From Carya illinoinensis (Eukaryota > Streptophyta > Magnoliopsida > Fagales > Juglandaceae), in assembly GCF_018687715.1 (NCBI RefSeq), contig NC_056762.1:20163364-20227363 (forward strand): a stretch of 64,000 nt of DNA, in the 5' to 3' direction. Made by a program: the position numbers and the translations under genes. This document shows, piece by piece, positions 24,945-35,078 of this stretch. Numbering within the stretch: the stretch's first letter is position 1; the number at the start of each line of letters is the position of its first letter. Under the pieces are notes generated by a model that saw only the letters and a list, made by a program, of their open reading frames with translations, made no database searches and was not told the DNA's origin.

Positions 24945-25580
24945 CTTCTATTTTTCACCTTTTTTTTAGGGGGAGGGGGGGTTTTAAGATCGAGAGAATT
25001 AGCTTTGTTGCTTTTTTTTTTTTTAAATCTTAGTCTATGTTTTAAAAACATTAGGAAAATAAGTATAATATTTTCCAATATCCGTGTTGAAATTTTATGC
25101 CATTTTCTTTTTTAAATCATCAGAAAGTAGACATTTCAATAATTATAAATTGGATCAGTACGTTTAAGTAATCTGCAGCAATTGCTTCAGATCACTAATA
25201 AACCCTAATGAAGTCAATGCATTCGGCCACAATCTGTCAACCTCTACAAACAAGTAACCACAGTAAATTAAAGTGCGAATAATTACAACATATTATCAAA
25301 TAAAACTTATAATTATAACAGATTAGCCTGATCAGTCTTCATTATATCCGCACCATTACGGAAATCTAGAAAATTAATATTGGTACTGTATATAGCTACT
25401 AGCTAGGTCATATTATTACATGACGTGGATCTCCCCAAATGTAGGGCAGCCGATGAAAGCTCATGCATGCTTGTTCCTGTTGATCATCTCTCTAGCTAGC
25501 TGCATAACGTCTGGGGGCTGATCAATCTGATCCACTATACAAAGAAACGTAATAATGGTTTTAATTAATTAACCATTAAA
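24945..25580 (-). other. 3' flank and 3'UTR of copy 2
   Basis: This region matches the 3' side of copy 1 (5784-6500, inverted) and copy 3 (49570-50089, direct). The conserved block CTGGGGGCTGATCAATCTGA near 25512 lies about 70 bp past the stop in all three copies; a weaker form lies past copy 4 (58060). Poly-T at 25010-25023 is copy-specific. No separate gene is seen. Confidence 0.5.
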
Positions 25581-26107
25581 TCATACACATACGTCGATCC
25601 CTTCAATTTGAACCAGTTCATGAATTTCAACTTGAGGAGGTAGTACTTGTTCGGATTCCTCTTGATGTTCGATGGTGCAGAGGATGATAAGGCCGGGAAT
25701 GTCTTGGAGAGTTTGATAAAACCAATAGATAAATCGCTTCAAGACGTCCAAAACCACTCGATACAAAGAAGCTGGCACGAGGACTAGTACGGGGAAGACA
25801 AGCCAAAAGAAAGGCGGCGGGAATATGAGCGAGGAAATCATGGAAGGGCCAATGGAACTGAGAAATCTCCTACCCTCAAGCGTAATGGCTCCTGTGTTAG
25901 AGTGACGGGGAGCTTGACAGAGATGAAAAGGAAGACCAACATGACAATGGCAAGGAAGATGAGAAAAAGGGGATGGTAGATGAGGAGGTAAAATTCCAAG
26001 TTGGCAATATACTCTTGAGGCCAAAGGTTGCTCTGGGATAAGAAAAACATAAGAAAGAGGCTTGTGAAAGGTGGAACAAGATAGCGAAAATCCACGCTGA
26101 ATCTCAT
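25581..26107 (-). pseudogene. small membrane protein family, copy 2 (1-bp deletion)
   Basis: ATG at 26105-26107 opens MRFSVDFRYLVPPFTSLFLM. The frame runs to TGA at 25838 after VGDFSVPLALP. Relative to copy 1, one T is missing in CTTTCC (here CTTCC, about 25843-25846). The remaining two-thirds of the family protein continues intact in the neighbouring frame to TGA at 25581 (IFPPPFFWLVFPVLVL, then DIPGLIILCTI and an acidic tail ending GIDVCV). Sequence is otherwise almost identical to copy 1. The single indel suggests very recent loss, or an allele or assembly error worth rechecking. Confidence 0.78.
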
Positions 26108-26350
26108 TCTTCTTTATATATTCTCAAATGAAAAGTTTGAAACGTAGATCTTGGGGATCGAAGGAGGGAGGGTCTAGCTGGTCTAACTACCGAGCGTGGG
26201 TGAATGGCATGTAAATATATATGTACTGTAGCAGCTAGCAAAGAGGAAGAACTTACTGAAATGGAAGAATTTGCAGGGAAGAAGATCGGATCGGGGCTTA
26301 TCTATGCTCAGAATTGTGAGGATCTGGTACTCGTCTGAGATAAATAGAGG
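26108..26350 (-). promoter_or_regulatory. 5' region of copy 2, 5'UTR with intron donor
   Basis: Reading leftward on the minus strand, AGTAAGTTCTTCCTC (donor TTTCA/GTAAGTTC near 26256) is followed by the segment shared with copies 1 and 3 and then ...ATATATAAAGAAGAATG. A 5'UTR intron of about 140 bp ending in AAAG just before the ATG fits. The stretch shows what copy 1 looked like before the 3011-5243 insertion. Confidence 0.5.
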
Positions 26351-26851
26351 AATTAGGGCAGGCTGTCCAGGGATGATGGTGACTTATATGTCATTAAACG
26401 AGGCATGTTTTATATTAAAAAAATTCGTCTTCCCAAGAAGAAAAAAAGAAATTTGCTCCAGTATTCCACACCAGTTCTTCTAGGTGCAGTTTGCATCCAG
26501 TCGGCTGATGTGGAATGATGTCACGTCAAAATTTAAAAAGACAAAAACAAACAATAAAAAAAAAAAAAAATCAATCCAAGCACACAGAGTTCATCAAAGA
26601 ATAATACGCACAGAGCTTTCGTCCAAAGCCTTCGTCCATGGCATTTTCTTCCAAACTTTGGCGCAAAACGGGATTCTTGTGACATTTGCAAATATACTAT
26701 TTGGGAAAGAAATGATTTTTTTCATTAGATCGACGAGGTATTTTTTTTTCCTATTTTATTGAGTTTTCTCCATTTTTTATGTATATTTTGTCAAATGGCC
26801 GGGACTTTCATATATAGTAGGGGATTTTTTCCTTTATTTTTTTTCCTTCAC

Positions 26852-27110
26852 ATGGGATTTTCATGGTAGTGGATTTCTTTAGTTTTTAGAAAATTGTAAA
26901 TGCAGTATTCTTCAACCTTCATTTTTTTCTTTCCCTTCATATGGGATTTCCATCGTAGTGGATTTCTTCGATTTTTGAAAAATTGTAAATACAGTCTTCA
27001 ACCTTCAATTTTTTCCATCAAATGGGATTTCCATGGTCGTATGTTTTTTTGGTTTTTGGAAGACTGTAAACAGTTCTCCTTCAAATGGGATCTCCTTCTA
27101 AGTATCTCGG
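26852..27110 (+). repeat. imperfect tandem repeat, 63-89-bp units
   Basis: ATGGGATTTYCATSGTAGTG starts at 26852, 26941 and 27022, with a shorter unit ATGGGATCTCC at 27085; each is followed by GGATTTCTTYGATTTTT and TTGTAAATRCAG. A decayed earlier unit may begin at 26797. The array lies about 0.75 kb upstream of copy 2 and has no counterpart near copy 3. Confidence 0.75.
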
Positions 27111-27499
27111 TTTAAGTATCTCGAATTAAATAAAACGAATCATTTCACTATAGATCCATGTAGACGACTGAAAAACCAACTGCATTTAGAGTTTTCCATT
27201 CCCCAATCTCCCAAACAACATGGCATGTTTTAATATTAAAAAGATTCGTTTACTCATGGTGAATGGGTTGATAGATGCAGAAGCCTCGATTGCTGTGTAT
27301 GGCATATTATTGAAGAGCAATAATAAAGGTAACATTTTTTACAATACTATTTTCACAATAAATGATGAAAACTGAGAGTAATTTTATAAAGTAGTGTTAC
27401 TTTAATATCGTATTCTATAATAATATCCTATATTTTAAAATCAAAAACATGATTTTAACATATGTTATAAAAAATAGTGTATTTATCATTTTTTATTCA
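27111..27499. other. AT-rich spacer with duplicated motif
   Basis: The segment at 27263-27315 (GATGCAGAAGCCTC...TGCTGTGT...) recurs at 31911-31962. There is no gene. Confidence 0.5.
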
Positions 27500-28080
27500 C
27501 ACTACAACATTTTGGGACTTATGCCACGGAGGAGAGTGGTCGGAAAAAGCTAGGATTAAGTGACTAAAAAAGTTTTTCTACCAAAATTATTTGTGGGTCG
27601 TTCGTGACATATAATAAGTACTGGGGAATACTATTTTTTCCACCAAAATTTTTTTTCATGGGAAAAGATGCATTTTTGCCACGAATCTAATTTGTGATAA
27701 AAAATAATTTGGCCCATGGTAAAAATTGTTTGGATTTAAGCCCTTGTGGTCCTTTAAATTTATTTACCCACTAATCTCTTTGGTTGGAAATGATACAATT
27801 CTCACGATAATATTTGTGGAAAATATCGTGGCATAAAGTTTTTTGTGATGTATCTTGTTGTGCCAAAAACATGTATTGTAATAGACTCGTGGTGACAAAA
27901 TGAAGGGTAGTTGTCAAACTCCATGTTTTTCCCACCATCTTGTATGATTGCTAATGTTCATTTTTCATGAAAGTCTACAGATTGGTGGCAAATACGTAAT
28001 AGCTACCGAGAATATAGTGGTAAAATGTATTTGCCACTAGGTACATCCATGGCAAAAGCTAAGATATTTTAGAAAAGAAA
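27500..28080. mobile_element. left end of a non-autonomous CACTA-like element
   Basis: CACTACAACATTTTGGGAC begins at 27500. The next 550 bp contain many short repeats in both orientations: variants of GCCACGA, CCACCAAAATT, GTGGCAAA and ATTTGCCAC. This is the layout of CACTA-type ends. No matching right end (TTGTAGTG) is found before the solo LTR at 29757, so the far end is missing or not recognised. Confidence 0.55.
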
Positions 28081-29756
28081 ATGCAAAAAAATAAGAGAAA
28101 TTTAGCCCAAAATATTCATAACAAATAGTCTAATATAGGCTTAAATAAATATATTCCAACATTAGAGATCAAAATTGACACTTATAATAATTTAAAAATA
28201 AAAGATTACAAAAATTTACATTTGTTTTTACAAACTTATCCATTCCCAATACATTCAAGTTTTAGAAACCAATACCAAATCATGCTTTACAAACTCATCT
28301 TTATCCCAACACTTCAAAATAATTCATCTTTATCTAACTCCATTCCATGCTCAAACATCAAGCAGTAGTTAATGGGGGTGGGACATGGGACAATGTGCTT
28401 GCAAGTCAAATTCCATGCAATTAAGTCATATGGCCTATATGAGTCTCCAATGATACTTAACAAACAAAGGGCATGCATGCATGTGAGGGGGGTCTCCCAT
28501 TTTTAATAAGTATAGAAGCAATATATGTGCCATGGAGGCCCTAGATTTGGTCTGAAAGGCAAGCATGCACAGATTTTTATAAAACAGAAAGCATAAGTAG
28601 GCAAGCTCAAAACTTACTCCTTCAAGCTTTTGACTTGGTATGAAATTGTGGGCTGATTGTTCATTATCTCCACCAATTGTGTTGCATATTGCCTCCCCCA
28701 TGATGAACAAGGTTACCGACCAATTCCTTAAATTCAATAAAACAAACACAATGATTAGACATCTTTATTAAGTTCCAATATGATGAAAAGCTTACAAGTG
28801 CAGTTTAGCATACATTTTTGCAAGACTTAGAAAATAATGGGCCAAGTCAAAGGTAACTTCTTATATGATTACCTGTTTTTTCAGTTGAGTACTAGGAGAT
28901 AACTCATCCTTCTCATCTAGCATAGCACCTATTTGTTGCTTCATGAATGCGGGGTATCAATGTTATTGAACAATCTTCAAGTGAAGATTGTCTACAAATG
29001 GCAAGTTGGCAACTAGCAATAACTATCTATTTATGGGACAAGCACAATAAACAAGCAAGTAAATAGTTTTTCTTGCTTAAACCCAAGGCCCACAAATAAA
29101 TAAAACTCATCTGTATACCACCATTCTTACACATCTTCCATAGTTTATGATATCAAACTGCTTTATAGGACATGACATAAAATAAGATGATGCAAACAAA
29201 CAACACAATAATGGAGCGAAAATTGTAGCAATGATAGATAGTAGATTCATCGACCTTGATTAGAAGTCTACTACACATGGGAAGAACTTGTAGAAAGGAA
29301 CAAAGATTTTGGTAGCGGCTTCATTGATTACAGAAATTTCCTTCATTATAGAATTTCCAGTAATATTCATTGATTTCCTTATTACAACATTACATACACA
29401 ACATCAATTAGTAGCGGGTTCAAGACTTGAGAAAAGTAAACATCGCCCAAACATTTTTCACTTAAGTTGCTAAATTGAATAGAACAAGTTAGTGACTAAA
29501 TGAAAGAAAAAATAAATAACATAGTTGAAATCATTGTGCAACCTCGTAATACAGATTGTGCCTGCAATAGATGATTCTAAGCATTCCAACCAATAAAGCA
29601 AATATCTTCATGATGGCTAATCATAGGTCCAACCATTTTAACATAAAACATGATGGAGTAAAAGATTAACATACACATCAAGAAACCCACATCAAGTTCT
29701 ACCAACTTCAAGTTCTACAAAAAAAAAATTAAGCAATAAATATAAGGATTAATTAT
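28081..29756. other. possible interior of the CACTA-like element, non-coding
   Basis: This AT-rich DNA contains only scattered short open frames. A minus-strand frame at 28435-28749 has no family I recognise. No terminal motif or clear domain is present. Confidence 0.4.
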
Positions 29757-31462
29757 CGTGACGCCCCCAAATCCCCATGCACGGACGCGAGAAAATCGAG
29801 ACGTCCGGATGGTGACAACCCGGGTCACCACCCTAACGACGGGTGCTAAGTGTGTGCAAAGACAACATATGTGCACGAAGAAACACGCAGCGGATAACGA
29901 AAGCCATAAAACTAAGTACCAGAATTTTTCTTAACGTATTACAAGCTGTTTAAAACATACATAAAATATTACAAAACACGAACATAGTTTTAAAATCAAA
30001 TATAAAGCATAACATCAGCAACCCAGCGGAGCCGCATCCTCGGGCTCAGCCTCCTCCTCATCCTCAAAACCTGCACCAAAAGCTACGGAACCAAAAATGG
30101 TACCGCAGGTAAGTAAAACCCAAACACTACTAGATAAAAAGACATAGAACTCAAACAAAATGCATGAAGCATGCCCAATGCACAAAACCCATAAAACATA
30201 AATTTTCCACACACGCCAAAAATCCCATTTGGCCCAAAAACACATCTTTTCCAAAAACCGCGCCAAAAGTCACATTTGGCCTTTATAACCTTCTCAAACC
30301 AAAATCCATTTTTACCTGTATGCACCATGACCTCCCCTAGGGGTCATCCGCACACCCTGGCTCCAGTGCCACACCGCAGAGTACCACTACGCATGTGACA
30401 CCTAACGAGCGATGCCCAGTTCCACGCCCCGCGTGTTCGTAGCCAAGCATCCTCTAGCCCTCACCAGTGAAGGGCTACGGAGTCGGTGTGTAGGGCGATG
30501 CCCGGTTCCGCGCCCGGCGCGTTCGTAGCCAAGCAACCCCTAGCCCCCGCTCCCATCGTCGCCCAGCGACGACCAAGGGGACATCACTCAGTTTATTCCG
30601 CTCCCGAGTGACCAGAGGAGCTCCACCGAGATAATACCTCATCCCGGCTTGGGGTCGTGATACACACGCACCCGTAAGTCCACTTACGCCAATAAACAGG
30701 CTTTTCACAATTAAAGAAAAACACACATGCATAAACCATGTAAATGCCATATCAATGCACCAAAATAAACAACCAACATATATCAATTAAACAAGCAACT
30801 CCGTCCTCTATCCATCCGACCCCCGAACTCTTCGGATCAGTCCTGAATCAACCAACCAGCAGATAAAATAATTGAATGAGCAATATATTTTTAAATCTGA
30901 AAATAGGGTTTGGAAAATACTTACAGTGCTATACGGTAATTTTAGAAAACACTAGGCGTTGGAAACGGCGGAGAAAAAGCAACGTTACAGTGAAAATTCA
31001 CTGTGGTCGTGGGTTGTGAAATACCCACTTTTGAACGGGGACAAACCAGGGCTTGGGATTGATAGGGAATGATCTACGGATGATTGTAAAGCTATTGGAA
31101 GTGGTGGTTGGCCGTGGGTGGCGGCGAAAACGCCGGAGAGAGGCCGGATTTCCCAAAAAGGAAAGCTAGCTCGTGGGAGCTGTTCCGGTGGTCGTTGGAG
31201 GCCGAAAATAGGTGGGTTAGGACGGCAAGGGACCGGTGATGAAGTGGTGAAGAAATGGTGGCCGGAGGTGGAGCGACGGCGACGGATCAAGCCAAAAACC
31301 GTGCAGGCTTTAAAGGGGTTTTCCGGCCAAACGGCCGGCCGGATGGGGGTGGGAATTGGTGGGGAGGTGCGCCGGAGGGAGGGGAGTCAACCGGTGGGGG
31401 CGGTGTGCCGCACGGTGGCCGGACGGCGGCGGTTCGAGGGTGGGAAGGAGCTCCGGCGTGAG

Positions 31463-31533
<71 letters not shown>

Positions 31534-31886
31534 GAGGTCGACGCGGGGAAATGGGAAGAAAAAAGAAAAGAAAGAAAAAAGAGAAAAAGAAAGAAGAAAA
31601 AAGAGAAAAAGAAAGAAGAAAAAAGAGAAAAAGGAAAAAGAAAAAGGAAAAAAGGAAAAGAGGTGTAGGGAAAGAAGATGAGGTCTAATCCTCATTCCGG
31701 GAAAACATAACTAAACCGCCGCAACGAGATTAAAAACCGTAAAAAAACTAAAAGAAATAAAACACAACATCAATTAAATTAAAAACCAATTTTAAAACGC
31801 AATAAATTAAAATAAATAAACTAATATATTAATTAAAATAAAAACAACCATTTCAGCGAAAACAGAAGCGAAAGCGGGTCATCACA
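29757..31886. mobile_element. 2.1-kb solo LTR-like element (TGTGACGCCC family)
   Basis: The unit begins (C)GTGACGCCCCCAAATCC and ends GCGGGTCATCACA, flanked by ATTAT on both sides (29752-29756 and 31887-31891; the match extends to AATTATC if the ends are drawn one base in). With a T-to-C change at the first base it fits a TG...CA LTR with a 5-bp duplication. Its start is related to that of the element at 35079. No protein domain is present. The interior is GC-rich with inward gene-like texture (30985-31690), a GA microsatellite and a purine-rich tract. A whole non-autonomous element is the alternative. Confidence 0.6.
31467..31680. repeat. (GA)n microsatellite and purine-rich tract
   Basis: About 66 bases of GA repeat (31467-31532) are followed, after a short GC-rich break, by about 120 bases of almost pure purine (AAAGAAAG, AAGAAGAAAA blocks) at 31555-31680. 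It can encode charged low-complexity frames that should not be taken for genes. Confidence 0.95.
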
Positions 31887-31892
31887 ATTATC

Positions 31893-32330
31893 ACTAAATG
31901 GCTTACTAGATGCAGAAGCCTCCAATGCTGTGTGCGGCAGATTATTGAATGAAGTCAGCAAAAGTTTGGCTTTATTTGCTGACCGTTCTATTCAACATGT
32001 AAACCGATTGGATAACGTACATAGTTGCTCGTAAACTCGTTAAGTTTGCTTGTAATGTTGATGGTTTAAAAATGTGGTGGGATTATATTTAAGACTTAAT
32101 TTATTTATTAAGTTACATTGTTTGATAAATGTCAGTAATGACCTCTTTTTTTTTTTTTTTTTTTTTTTTTAATATGAATGAGGAGGAGATGTCTTATTAT
32201 CAGAAACAAAACCAAAACGATTCGTCCTTTCCCGAAAAGAAAAAAGGTGGGTCCCACCGCTAGGGGCTCCTCATTTAGTTGTTGTTGGCTTCCCTTCCCA
32301 CTTGAGCCATTTGAAAAAATATACGATTTA
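31893..32330. other. spacer with poly-T
   Basis: This starts with the repeat of 27263-27315, then unique AT-rich DNA, then a poly-T tract at 32143-32170. No gene is recognised. Confidence 0.5.
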
Positions 32331-32502
32331 ATTAGGGATGTAATCGGTCTGGTCCGGTTTTGTTTTGGATAAAATTTATGATTGAACCAATATATATTAG
32401 TTTTTTATTTTTTAAAACCGATTACGTACTAATTATCCTCCTAAACTGGTATTTTGATTTTACAGATTTCTAGTCTGATTTTGCGGTTTTAATGTACTAT
32501 AT
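32331..32502. repeat. AT-rich interspersed repeat, shared with 57.66-57.8 kb
   Basis: The block from GATGTAATCGGTCTGG through AAAACCGATTACG, ATTATCCTCCTAAACTGG and GGTTTTAATGTACTATAT is the reverse-complement counterpart of 57660-57805. It resembles the ends of hAT-like MITEs. It abuts the pararetroviral fragment directly. Confidence 0.6.
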
Positions 32503-32562
32503 TTGGATACAATCTGATAATTCGGTCCCTGATTTTCTTACTCGTGAATTCTTGCAGAAAAC

Positions 32563-32745
32563 ATGAGTAAGAAGAAGAAACCTGTTCCGCCGGTTACTTC
32601 ACCACCCCCTATGCCTATTTTACCGATGCTTATGCCTCCAGCATCTGCATCTACCTTGGCTTCCTCCCCACTGGAGATAGCCAATAGATTCACCAGCTTA
32701 GGACAAGTTCAATATATTCTGTTCATGTTTAATTCTTTCCATTAA
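32563..32745 (+). CDS. small ORF of the pararetroviral relic, function unknown
   Basis: A 60-codon frame begins at the ATG that overlaps the polymerase-frame TGA (ATGA). The start is lysine-rich, then proline-rich, with a short hydrophobic C-terminus. It ends 45 bp before the primer-binding site. No domain is recognised. Position alone suggests a downstream second ORF as in florendoviruses; it may be truncated. Confidence 0.35.
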   Translation: MSKKKKPVPPVTSPPPMPILPMLMPPASASTLASSPLEIANRFTSLGQVQYILFMFNSFH

Positions 32746-32790
32746 TCTTTGAGCTCATTTTCTCTCTATCTTCACTTGATTCCGCTTTTA

Positions 32791-32803
32791 TGGTATCAGA
32801 GCC
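32791..32803 (+). promoter_or_regulatory. primer-binding site, initiator tRNA-Met type
   Basis: TGGTATCAGAGCC matches the complement of the 3' end of plant initiator tRNA-Met, which primes minus-strand synthesis in Caulimoviridae and in copia elements. There is no adjacent LTR, which favours the pararetroviral reading. Confidence 0.75.
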
Positions 32804-33130
32804 ATCTTCTGGTTCTGGTTGCTAATAGCTTGGCTTTATCTTTATCTCTTTCTTATCTTGATAATTCCTGAAAACATTCTAAGTTCATCCTGTTTCTAGT
32901 TATTTTTGCTTTCCTGTTGTACACCACCGCAGTCAAATAGACCCTACAAGATACCTCCGGAGTTCCTTGTAGTCCGTGTGAGCCGGGTAGGCGTGTGAAG
33001 GACATTGAAGGGATATAGAGGTTGTGCTTTGCTCTTGTGGCCCTCCGGTATGTGTGAGTCCTGCAACTAGGAAAAAGAAAAGACCTAGATTTAGGATGTA
33101 CCAAAGAATTTTGTTTCAGTAATTACCAAG

Positions 33131-33735
33131 GTGAGCAAGATGTATAGATCTAGCTCATCTGCTGGTTCCCAGTCAGGTATGCCTCCTGATATTATTAATG
33201 AAGAAGATTGTGAGATTTCAGAAAATGATTTAAATAGATCTTATCAATGGCGTATGCCAAAGATCAAAATTGATTCTCTTTATCATCGCACCTGGATTCA
33301 ATCACAAATGAAAAGCTTGTTTCATGTGAAAACCATAGAACAAACTTTTCCTGTTTCCAGAACACAAGAACATTGTGTTCTATTTCAAAAGAAAACTATA
33401 AAATCTTTTCAAGAAAAAGGTTATAAGTTTATGCATATTGCTTCTGTACAAGTTGCTATTGTACCTTTGGTAAGAAAAGGTATTGATGCTTGTGTTCTTC
33501 TATGTTTGCGTGATGGTAGACATAAGAATTTTAGTAATAGCATTCTAGGGATTGCCTAGACCTCCCTAGTTGATGGACCAGTTCATTTTAATTGCTATCC
33601 AGATTTAACTGTTGATTTATTTGATAAGAATGTTTTGTCTACTTTAACTTTAAATGTTCATACCTCTGGTTTTGATATGGTTGAAGGTAGCAGACCAATA
33701 TCCTTAGTTTACCGCATCTATTACAGAGTCTTAGG
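33131..33735 (+). pseudogene. 30K-superfamily movement protein domain, interrupted
   Basis: The reading frame starts at ATG 33131 and follows the 30K movement-protein pattern: the strand-rich core begins around 33411 with the conserved short hydrophobic strands and the central Asp-containing strand near 33505, and the last recognisable strand is near 33700-33720. TAG at 33557-33559 interrupts it; the same frame is open again to 33735. The downstream capsid, protease and polymerase regions expected next are absent. The 22 bp at the 3' end are a copy of the sequence just upstream of the ORF. Confidence 0.6.
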
Positions 33736-33782
33736 ATGTACCAAAGAATTTTTATAAAAATAAAATTCGAAATAATATTTTC

Positions 33783-34130
33783 TTAATCATTAAATAAATT
33801 TAAAAAATAAAAAATTAGATCAGTAGTTCCAAGCAGCGGGACCACTAATATTTTCCAAGAAAAAAATAGATCTGCTCCGATATTCCGCCCTCTCCCAAAC
33901 AATAGACGGCCTCCTTTGGTCGTTTTGTTAGTCGACGACCAAAAACCTTCAGGAACGTTTGACAAGCAATGTCCACCTCCACCAGCAGCTTCCTCGTTAT
34001 TTCTCATCACAATTTTCGCATTAACATTGTTTTTTAATCTTTTTAAAGAAAAAGCGAGGAATAAAGTACAATTGCATTAACTTTATTGGATTAGCAAAGG
34101 GCATTGCATGGTTTGTTTTTTCTAAATATT
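33783..34130 (-). repeat. inverted copy of repeat unit A
   Basis: The reverse complement matches 2340-2530, 51880-52020 and 62760-62910 (for example GATGAGAAATAACRAGGAAG and GACGACCAAAAACC, near the TTCGGTCGTCGACTAAC of 2510). It has diverged considerably and carries no gene. Confidence 0.6.
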
Positions 34131-34310
34131 TAAGTAGTTGTTTGGACAGTGAAATAGAATAGATTGATTTTAGATAAAAATTAAAAGTTAAATAAATATT
34201 ATTAAAGTATTATATTTTTAATATTGTTATCGTTTTAAGATTTATAAAAGTTGAATTGAAATTTAAAAAAATCAAATTATTTATTATATTTTATGTGAAA
34301 ATTTGAAGCT
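34131..34310. repeat. AT-rich MITE-like repeat
   Basis: Same motif order as 23652-23880: TGTTTGGACAGTGAAATAG at the start, AAAAGTTAAATAAATATTAT, GTTTTAAGATTTATAAAAG and TTATTTATTATATTTTATG. The end merges into unrelated DNA. Confidence 0.5.
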
Positions 34311-35078
34311 AATATGACACAAAATGTGATGTGGCAAATCAGGCATGTTAAGATGGAAGCTAATATGGTTGCTCCACATTTGGCCAAACCTACAATCATA
34401 GAAGTTCTAGAAGTCATTGACATAGCTTTGTTGATCAATGTATTTTATCCTCTGTACGCTATCATTTGACATAATTAATGAGCTATGATGTTTTCTTCAA
34501 AAAATCCAAAACAAATAAACCGGCTAGCCTCTTTCCTTTTTATGTTACTCCTGTTTCATATTAGTTTCCAAAGTTAGTTTTGTAAAATCTCTTTATATAC
34601 AAAACACTTTTCTTCACAATGAAAAATATTTGATTTAAGAAAGAACGTTCAAAAGTACGATTAGAAACTAAAATGGTTTTATATAGACCTGCAACCTGAC
34701 CAACCCAGTTTGGATTTGAGCTTGACCCAACTCGACTCGATGGACAGGGCAACAAAAAAGATCCGACTAGACCCGTGTATGGTCAACCCCTTTTTTCCAT
34801 TTTTTTAAAAAAATAATAGTTGGGTTCACTTGGCTTCTGCAGGGAATTATATCTATGTGATATGCTTGGGAAGAAGGAACGAAAACAAAGGAAAAAAAAA
34901 ATACTGGATCTTGAAATATGTGGGTTTGCGTTTGCACCTAGCTGTGCATGACCTATATGTATCTTGAGCTCTCTGGATCGTCCCTCCTTGCTGACCTCTT
35001 TACATCCATCTTGAGCTCTCTTTCTCATCCCATGATTTCTCTGCATCTTCCCTCCTTGCTCCTCTTCCCTTCTCCCAC
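34311..35078. other. spacer
   Basis: No gene is recognised. A stretch near 34690-34790 has the Thr/Asp/Pro-type 'cccaactcgactcg' composition of hAT-like MITE ends. The part from 34930 to 35078 is GC-richer, CT-rich DNA that continues past the LTR-like insertion at 39081. Confidence 0.4.

Larger units (their letters stand above)
32503..33755 (+). mobile_element. endogenous pararetrovirus (Caulimoviridae) fragment
   Basis: Four features are in the order expected around the origin of a circular caulimovirid genome: the last codons of a reverse transcriptase/RNase H polyprotein ending at 32566, a short ORF starting in an ATGA overlap (32563-32745), an intergenic region with a primer-binding site complementary to initiator tRNA-Met (32791-32803), and a 30K-type movement protein domain (33131-33735). 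This order, with a small extra ORF after the polymerase ORF, recalls florendoviruses, which are known only as integrated copies. It is a broken relic: most of the genome is absent and the movement frame has a stop. Confidence 0.65.

Noticed and set aside
30985..31290. 101-codon minus-strand frame rich in Pro/Ser/Arg
   Set aside because: It lies inside the LTR-like unit, has no recognised homology, and mirrors plus-strand frames of equal quality.
31118..31695. Frames up to 187 codons rich in Arg/Glu/Lys or Leu/Ser/Phe
   Set aside because: They read through a GA microsatellite and purine tract inside an LTR-like element and show no domain.
32791..32803. Primer site as part of a copia element
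   Set aside because: There is no LTR on its left; a polymerase-frame end and small ORF lie there instead, and a movement domain follows.
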